Position numbers and translations under genes: made by a program
Shown here: in pieces, positions 63,101-64,000 of the stretch
Position numbering within the stretch: the first letter of the stretch is position 1
How the letters are laid out: the number at the start of each line of letters is the position of its first letter
The notes under the pieces: generated by a model
The model's database searches: none
Told to the model about the DNA's origin: nothing
Seen by the model: the letters and a program-made list of their open reading frames with translations, nothing else
NCBI GenBank assembly: GCA_963969595.1
Contig: OZ018414.1
Coordinates: forward strand, 22,303,660-22,367,659
Direction of reading: 5' to 3'
DNA: 64,000 nt
Source: Neckera pumila
Lineage: Eukaryota; Streptophyta; Bryopsida; Hypnales; Neckeraceae

Positions 63101-63654
63101 CACCTTGGTTGGGAAATATCTAAAAGTAAGGAATCGTTGTGACATGTGTAGTGCGCCGGAGTGGAAAGTGCCAACCTCATTCATATATGGCTTCGAGGAC
63201 TGGATGCACTACACTGGTGCAATTGCTGCTCGTGAACGAATGAAGGTTCCATGCGAAATTCTTCGTGTGCCGCAGGTACGTGTTATTTTGATGTTTGAGG
63301 CCATGTTCAGAATATTCTAGTTATACATATGATACAATCACTGATGAATGCTCGAATATATTACAGTTTCTGGCACCCTGAAGACCACATAATTAGCAGC
63401 AGTGTAGTTGATTTTACACCATTTTTGACACCACTCTAGCATTACACTTTTGGAGATATTATCTGGGCCTGTTGTAGTTCAGGCTGAGTTTTGTGTAACC
63501 TATAACTTACCTTTTCTGTTACTTATGGCAGGGTGGACACTTTGTGTTTTTGGACAATGCACCGAAGTTTCACGAGTCATTGTTTTATGCCTGCCGACAG
63601 TACTTACCTGGAGGATCAGAATTTGAGCTACCTAAGGAAATTCTCAAAGTTTAA
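60191..63654 (+). CDS. Alpha/beta-hydrolase, CGI-58/At4g24160-type acyltransferase
   Basis: The closest remembered family is the plant CGI-58-like At4g24160 group, reported as lysophosphatidate acyltransferase with lipase/phospholipase activity acting in phosphatidate and triacylglycerol metabolism. Exons: 60191-60336, 60841-61080, 61326-61372, 61663-61781, 61979-62127, 62327-62439, 62684-62783, 63152-63275, 63532-63654; 386 aa, phases close. Visible: oxyanion segment VHGYGASQGFF (99-109), nucleophile elbow GHSLGGY with Ser172, FIYGFEDW (acid-loop region), and GGHFVFLD (347-354), which supplies catalytic His349 and the acyltransferase HX4D signature His349/Asp354. No signal peptide or membrane helix is evident with this start. 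An in-frame ATG at 60,038 would add 51 residues including RYFGKRLATMAES, which resembles the N-terminus of the Arabidopsis protein, so the longer form may be the real one. Confidence 0.93.
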
Positions 63655-64000
63655 GATTACCTCGGAGTGGTCTCTGGTATCTGATAGAAAATGCAAATCT
63701 CTATTTGAGATATTACTTTCATAAATTGTGAAATGTTACTCATTAGCTGAATATAGACAGTTGCAATTTGGGTGCCACCATTGGTTCTCTACTTGCGTGT
63801 AGTGATAACAGGCGTCAAAATCATTCAACTTATTGATTACAGTAGAAATGGAACAACTAAACTCTCTGGCTGGAACATGGAAGCAAATTCTATTGTTATT
63901 AAATTCCAATCAGTTTAGGGTTTAGGTTTTAGAGTTTCTTTGGCTGGGACAAATGCTGGAGAGCTCCGTTACTCTTGCAGAGCATGACATTTTCATGTTG
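63655..64000 (+). other. 3' flank of the hydrolase gene
   Basis: AT-rich sequence after the TAA; the last 100 bases contain a telo-box-like TTTAGGGTTTAGG near 63,914 and become slightly GC-richer, which may announce a neighbouring gene beyond the window. Confidence 0.35.

Noticed and set aside
1..64000. CRISPR array, rRNA genes, bacterial operons
   Set aside because: No regularly spaced identical short repeats with unique spacers, no rRNA-like sequence, and all recognisable genes are intron-containing plant genes.

Overview
The window reads as nuclear DNA of a land plant. Evidence: a multi-exon MORC gene, an SDG40-type SET protein and a plant-type acyltransferase/hydrolase of the At4g24160 family; short GT-AG introns; and TTTAGGG telomere-type repeats in flanks. 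I cannot place it more finely; compact introns inside long AT-rich intergenic DNA would fit a bryophyte, lycophyte or similar lineage, but that is a guess.

Layout: 1-17,400 is AT-rich, repeat-derived DNA without an intact gene (a SINE-like remnant, two copies of a 1.4-1.6 kb dispersed repeat, foldback elements, a TTAA-flanked element, a 60-bp tandem array). 18,199-26,180 (minus) is a complete 21-exon MORC gene whose splice phases I could close from ATG to stop (802 aa), with a GC-rich upstream island to about 27,800. 27,800-40,300 is again AT-rich and repeat-rich. 40,500-43,350 (minus) holds a weak gene candidate and an unidentified pseudogene whose frame is broken only by stop codons that single C-to-T changes can create. 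44,466-47,702 (plus) is a complete six-exon SDG40-like gene (501 aa). 47,700-59,700 is AT-rich with several MITE-like and foldback elements. 60,191-63,654 (plus) is a complete nine-exon alpha/beta-hydrolase gene (386 aa, possibly with an in-frame N-terminal extension).

The three intact genes do not form a pathway or operon: one is a putative chromatin-silencing ATPase, one a putative protein-lysine methyltransferase, one a putative lipid acyltransferase/hydrolase. The most distinctive material is the small-transposon content: a TTAA-flanked family with two copies of equal 577-bp length, a family with CATTAGA ends, a CATTA-ended element, a palindromic foldback family, and a TA-flanked MITE inside a MORC intron. 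No CRISPR array, rRNA or convincing intact tRNA gene was seen. All exon boundaries were read by eye from splice consensus, reading phase and family resemblance; none was tested against transcripts or databases.
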